Source: an uncultured Bacillaceae bacterium (GTDB lineage Bacteria; Bacillota; Bacilli; Caldalkalibacillales; Caldalkalibacillaceae). From it: a DNA stretch of 5,949 bases. This document shows positions 5,074-5,949 of this stretch, piece after piece. Where the stretch lies: assembly GCA_937967685.1 (NCBI GenBank), contig CALBTX010000013.1, forward strand, positions 1 to 5,949. Reading direction: 5' to 3'. Each line of letters starts with the position of its first letter. The first letter of the stretch is position 1. The position numbers and the translations under genes were made by a program. The notes beneath the pieces are model-generated. The model saw nothing but the letters and a program-made list of their open reading frames with translations. It did not search any database and was not told the DNA's origin.

Positions 5074-5856
5074 ATGTCCACTGAGCAAAAACTCATTCTT
5101 GTCGACCATTTAGACGGCGGCGTCAGCAAATTGACCTTGAACAACCCTCCTTTAAACTTGGTCACCTTGGATTTGACGCGCCAACTGATCGAGGCCCTGG
5201 AAGCATTAGACAACGATGACTCTGTTCGAAGTGTGGTCATTACGGGGGCTGGTGACAAAGCTTTTTGTGCCGGATCAGACATTAAAGAGTTTCCCGACGT
5301 TTCCGATCAAGTGGTGGAAAAGAAATTAGCCAAAGAGAATGAAGCGTTTAGTCGGATCGAGCGTTTAACAAAGCCGGTGATTGCAGCCATTGAAGGAATC
5401 GCTTGCGGCGGGGGTTGTGAAATCAGTTTGAGCTGTGATCTGCGCATCATGGCCGAAAATGCCCAAATTGGACTGCCTGAAATTAAGCTGGGTATTTTTC
5501 CGGGGAGCGGCGGATTGTTTCGTCTTCCGAAATTAGTCGGACCGTCAAACGCACTGGAGCTCATGTATCTTGGGGATTTCATTGATGCAAAAGAGGCGTA
5601 CCGCATAGGGCTCGTAAACCGAATCGTACCGGAAGGAACAGCCGAGGCCAAAGCGATTGAACTGGCGCAGGAAATAGCCAAACGACCGAGAGAATCCGTT
5701 AAAATCATCAAACAGGGTGTACGCAAAGCTTTAACCCAATCGGACGAAGAGGCCGTTCAATTCACGTTAGATATGAGTGACCGTGTATTTAAAACCGAAG
5801 ACTGCAAAGAAGGGATCAGCGCTTTTTTTGAAAAAAGAGAGCCGCGATTTAAGTAG
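5074..5856 (+). CDS. Enoyl-CoA hydratase/isomerase (crotonase family)
   Basis: 260 residues, the usual length. Crotonases hydrate trans-2-enoyl-CoA, normally giving the (S)-3-hydroxyacyl-CoA. The oxyanion-hole and CoA-binding segment is AFCAGSDIKEF (63-73). The second conserved block is IEGIACGGGCEISLSCDLRI (106-125), then ENAQIGLPEIKLGIFPGSGG (128-147). Glu116 and Glu136 match the two catalytic glutamates of rat mitochondrial enoyl-CoA hydratase (Glu144 and Glu164), which argues for a hydratase rather than a 3-hydroxyisobutyryl-CoA hydrolase; the latter lacks the first Glu and has Asp in the FPD position, where this protein has FPG. DAKEAYRIGLVNRIVPEG (171-188) and a C-terminal helical tail ending FFEKREPRFK complete the fold. 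GGLFRL stands where GGTQRL is usual. The substrate is unknown. It is the last complete gene before a terminator-like hairpin. Confidence 0.92.
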   Translation: MSTEQKLILVDHLDGGVSKLTLNNPPLNLVTLDLTRQLIEALEALDNDDSVRSVVITGAGDKAFCAGSDIKEFPDVSDQVVEKKLAKENEAFSRIERLTKPVIAAIEGIACGGGCEISLSCDLRIMAENAQIGLPEIKLGIFPGSGGLFRLPKLVGPSNALELMYLGDFIDAKEAYRIGLVNRIVPEGTAEAKAIELAQEIAKRPRESVKIIKQGVRKALTQSDEEAVQFTLDMSDRVFKTEDCKEGISAFFEKREPRFK

Positions 5857-5887
5857 ATAGTTTATTCTGAGGAAGTTTCTCGCTGTC

Positions 5888-5921
5888 GTTCTATGGCCTG
5901 ACGGTCATAGAACTCAATTTT
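5888..5921 (+). terminator. Terminator-like hairpin after the crotonase gene
   Basis: GTTCTATGGCC (5888-5898) pairs with GGTCATAGAAC (5903-5913) over 11 base pairs with one G-U, closed by a TGAC loop. A TTTT (5918-5921) follows after only CTCAA-type bases, a weak tail for an intrinsic terminator. The hairpin lies 32 bases past the crotonase stop and 13 bases before the next SD. It may end or attenuate transcription, or act as the leader structure of the next gene. Confidence 0.45.
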
Positions 5922-5925
5922 ATCT

Positions 5926-5932
5926 AAAGGAG
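5926..5932 (+). promoter_or_regulatory. Ribosome binding site of the next gene
   Basis: AAAGGAG, close to the ideal SD, ends ten bases before ATG 5943. Confidence 0.6.
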
Positions 5933-5942
5933 TGGATTTTCA

Positions 5943-5949
5943 ATGCGAT
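5943..5949 (+). CDS. Start of a further gene (3' partial, two codons)
   Basis: ATG CGA (Met-Arg) is all that lies inside the window. The call rests on the strong SD at 5926-5932 and on the same-strand context. Product unknown. It would be informative whether this is an aldehyde dehydrogenase or a CoA hydrolase. Confidence 0.45.

Noticed and set aside
5074..5856. Crotonase read as a 3-hydroxyisobutyryl-CoA hydrolase, which would complete the shunt
   Set aside because: Both hydratase glutamates (Glu116, Glu136) are present and the hydrolase-type Asp is Gly, so a hydratase is the better call.

Overview
The window looks like part of a catabolic operon from a Gram-positive Firmicute, most likely order Bacillales. 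The reasons are strong purine-rich Shine-Dalgarno (SD) sequences a few bases before nearly every start, moderate G+C with mixed codon use, and electron-transfer flavoprotein (ETF) subunits that read like the Bacillus type (KRTFDTEEKI and INPYDEYA in EtfB; SRGACDAGYCDYSLQIGQTG in EtfA). I cannot name a genus.

Everything is on the + strand. In order: the last 29 codons of an unidentified gene (to 92); etfB (141-920); etfA (963-1940); an acyl-CoA dehydrogenase (1981-3126); a MaoC-type (R)-specific enoyl-CoA hydratase (3249-3689); an iron-alcohol-dehydrogenase-fold protein (3748-4941); a crotonase-family enoyl-CoA hydratase (5074-5856); and the first codons of another gene (from 5943). Gaps are 40 to 132 bases, so co-transcription is likely. 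No convincing promoter was found inside. One terminator-like hairpin (5888-5913) lies between the crotonase and the next gene.

Together the genes describe oxidation of a CoA-bound acid. The dehydrogenase makes an alpha,beta-unsaturated acyl-CoA and passes electrons to EtfAB, either hydratase adds water, and the alcohol dehydrogenase could oxidise the resulting hydroxy compound. No 3-hydroxyacyl-CoA dehydrogenase or thiolase is present in the window. The alcohol dehydrogenase resembles hydroxyacid-oxoacid transhydrogenase (HOT/ADHFE1), the family used for 3-hydroxypropionate oxidation in the C. elegans propionate shunt. A shunt-like route for propionyl-CoA or a branched short acyl-CoA is therefore a plausible but unproven reading. 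The same enzyme has Gln where the family normally has an iron-binding His.

The most unusual non-coding material is in the spacers. Four of the six spacers carry short perfect direct duplications. One is a set of three small stem-loops with a compensatory base change (3176-3227). Another is a 26-base-period repeat before the crotonase gene, whose pyrimidine tract can pair with that gene's SD, next to a GAAA-loop hairpin and a possible 8-codon leader ORF.
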